A DNA stretch of 7,172 nt from Clostridia bacterium (lineage in GTDB: Bacteria > Bacillota_A > Clostridia > Christensenellales > Borkfalkiaceae): assembly GCA_003979335.1 (NCBI GenBank), contig RYWC01000034.1, positions 1-7,172 of the forward strand. Direction: 5' to 3'. The notes under the pieces are model-generated. The model saw only the letters and a list, made by a program, of their open reading frames with translations. It searched no databases and had not been told where the DNA came from. Positions 6,291 to 7,172 of this stretch are shown here, in pieces (within the stretch, counting starts at the first letter, position 1; each line of letters opens with the position of its first letter). The position numbers were made by a program, and so were the translations under genes.

Positions 6291-6902
6291 ATGGAAAACA
6301 TTACGACCAAAATACCCAACGCCGAGTTTATAACCAGCGCCGCGGACAAAAAGCAGTTTATAAAGAGCGATAAGCCGATAATAGCTGTGTGCGGAAAATC
6401 CAACGTAGGGAAATCGAGTTTTATAAACATGCTTGCAAACCGTAAAAAGCTTGCAAAAGTTTCAAAAGACCCCGGACGGACGCGGCTTGTAAACTATTTC
6501 GACTTCGGCGAATTTATTCTTGCCGACCTCCCCGGTTACGGTTTTGCAAGGGTATCGAAAGCGGAAAAGCTGAAATGGGCAAAACTTCTGGATGATTTTT
6601 TTGAGGATAAAGAGAATATCGCGCACGTCTTCGCGCTTGCCGATATCCGCCACGACCCTACTGCGGACGACAGACAGATGATTGATTATCTTTATTATCA
6701 TCTTGTGCCTTTTACGGTAATAGCCACTAAGTCGGACAAGCTTTCCAAGGCGCAGGTGGCAAAAAACGTACAGAACATTGCAGGCGTTTACAAGTGCGGA
6801 CGGGATAACGCCATACCTACCTCGGCACAGACGCGCGCAGGACTCGAAGCGGTGTACGGAAGAATATTTTCCGTATTGAATACGGAGGAAGAAGATGCCT
6901 GA
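6291..6902 (+). CDS. ysxC: YsxC/EngB (YihA) ribosome-biogenesis GTPase
   Basis: A 203-residue TRAFAC-class GTPase needed for late assembly of the 50S subunit in B. subtilis. Motifs are complete: G1 GKSNVGKSS (35-43), G2 Thr64 in PGRTRLVNYF, G3 DLPGYG (79-84), G4 TKSDK (146-150) and a G5-like TSAQT (177-181). The LPGYGFARVSK stretch and short length are typical of this family and separate it from Era or Der. G1 begins GKSN where GRSN is common, a mild change. The ribosome binding site is a double AAAGG run (6278-6287) before the ATG. It follows lon at 75 bp across a hairpin, the same lon-ysxC order seen in Bacillus. Its last 8 bases overlap the start of the next gene, suggesting translational coupling. 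Confidence 0.96.
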   Translation: MENITTKIPNAEFITSAADKKQFIKSDKPIIAVCGKSNVGKSSFINMLANRKKLAKVSKDPGRTRLVNYFDFGEFILADLPGYGFARVSKAEKLKWAKLLDDFFEDKENIAHVFALADIRHDPTADDRQMIDYLYYHLVPFTVIATKSDKLSKAQVAKNVQNIAGVYKCGRDNAIPTSAQTRAGLEAVYGRIFSVLNTEEEDA

Positions 6903-7172
6903 ATTTTTAAAAACCCCGACGGGTCAAGCCGTTTTCGGCGTCGCGGTCGCGTTGATTGCGCTTATAATAATAGAATTGAATTACAGGTTCTTTTTCAAGT
7001 ATCTTCTGGATTTTGTTTTCGGGCTTGTGTTTTCGCTGCTGTGCGCGCCCGTTCTTATTGCAGGCGCGGTAATTTCTTACAAGCGCGCAGGGCATTTATT
7101 TGAAAAGACGCCTTACCTCGGAACTAAGGGAAAAATTATTTATTTAAGAAGCTTCGCAGGAATAAATAAAGG
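6895..7172 (+). CDS. Bacterial sugar transferase-like membrane protein (putative phosphoglycosyl transferase), N-terminal part
   Basis: The frame opens at ATG 6895 inside the end of ysxC and stays open for 92 codons to the window end. Residues about 12-27 are a hydrophobic segment, and residues about 36-61 (KYLLDFVFGLVFSLLCAPVLIAGAVI) are a second. The second resembles the re-entrant helix of monotopic phosphoglycosyl transferases (WcaJ/RfbP/PglC type), which move a sugar phosphate to undecaprenyl phosphate; typical members read KR..D......LL..SP.L......I. After it, the G.LFEKTPYLGTKGK.IYLRSF stretch takes the place of the usual G.VFF.QERVG.NGK.F...KFRSM. The QxR is absent and the usual SP reads AP, so this is a divergent member, or another monotopic membrane protein. 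The catalytic Asp-Glu pair would lie beyond the window. GGAGG (6884-6888) lies 6 nt upstream of the ATG, inside ysxC, so start and coupling are plausible. Confidence 0.58.
   Translation, partial: MPEFLKTPTGQAVFGVAVALIALIIIELNYRFFFKYLLDFVFGLVFSLLCAPVLIAGAVISYKRAGHLFEKTPYLGTKGKIIYLRSFAGINK

Overview
The window reads as a stretch of a Firmicutes chromosome, most likely from the class Clostridia. The gene order tig-clpP-clpX-lon-ysxC, all on the + strand, is a familiar proteostasis cluster in that group. The proteins match it too: a LonA-type Lon, a ClpX with an N-terminal zinc-binding domain, and a B. subtilis-like ClpP N-terminus. Genus cannot be named from the sequence. Bases 1-19 are exactly the synthetic Tn5 mosaic end used in Nextera libraries. 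The window therefore starts at an artificial contig end, and genuine sequence begins at about base 20.

Layout: bases 20-252 (- strand) encode the first 77 or so residues of an RqcH/NFACT-family ribosome quality-control factor, cut off by the contig end. Bases 253-403 are a divergent intergenic region with two back-to-back sigma-A-type promoters, one for rqcH (-) and one for tig (+). The + strand then runs tig (404-1876), clpP (1895-2488), clpX (2574-3797, TTG start), lon (3906-6215), ysxC/engB (6291-6902) and the start of a membrane-anchored sugar-phosphate transferase-like gene (6895 to the window end). The gaps are 18, 85, 108 and 75 bp, followed by an 8-bp overlap. The gaps clpP-clpX, clpX-lon and lon-ysxC each contain one or more inverted repeats able to form an RNA hairpin. 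None is followed by a U-tract. I see no clear Rho-independent terminator and no strong internal promoter, so one transcript from the tig promoter may run through the whole set.

How the genes fit together: trigger factor meets nascent chains at the ribosome exit tunnel. RqcH tags chains stuck on split 50S subunits with alanine tails. ClpX unfolds substrates, including Ala-tailed proteins, and feeds them into ClpP, while Lon degrades misfolded proteins independently. YsxC is a GTPase for 50S assembly. The region thus brings together nascent-chain folding, stalled-chain tagging, degradation and 50S biogenesis.

No new system is visible. The most distinctive points are the 58-residue Lys/Ala/Pro-rich, histone-H1-like tail on trigger factor, the rqcH/ClpXP adjacency with nearly abutting divergent promoters, the recurring hairpins between genes, and a sugar-transferase-like gene, divergent in sequence, that appears translationally coupled to ysxC.
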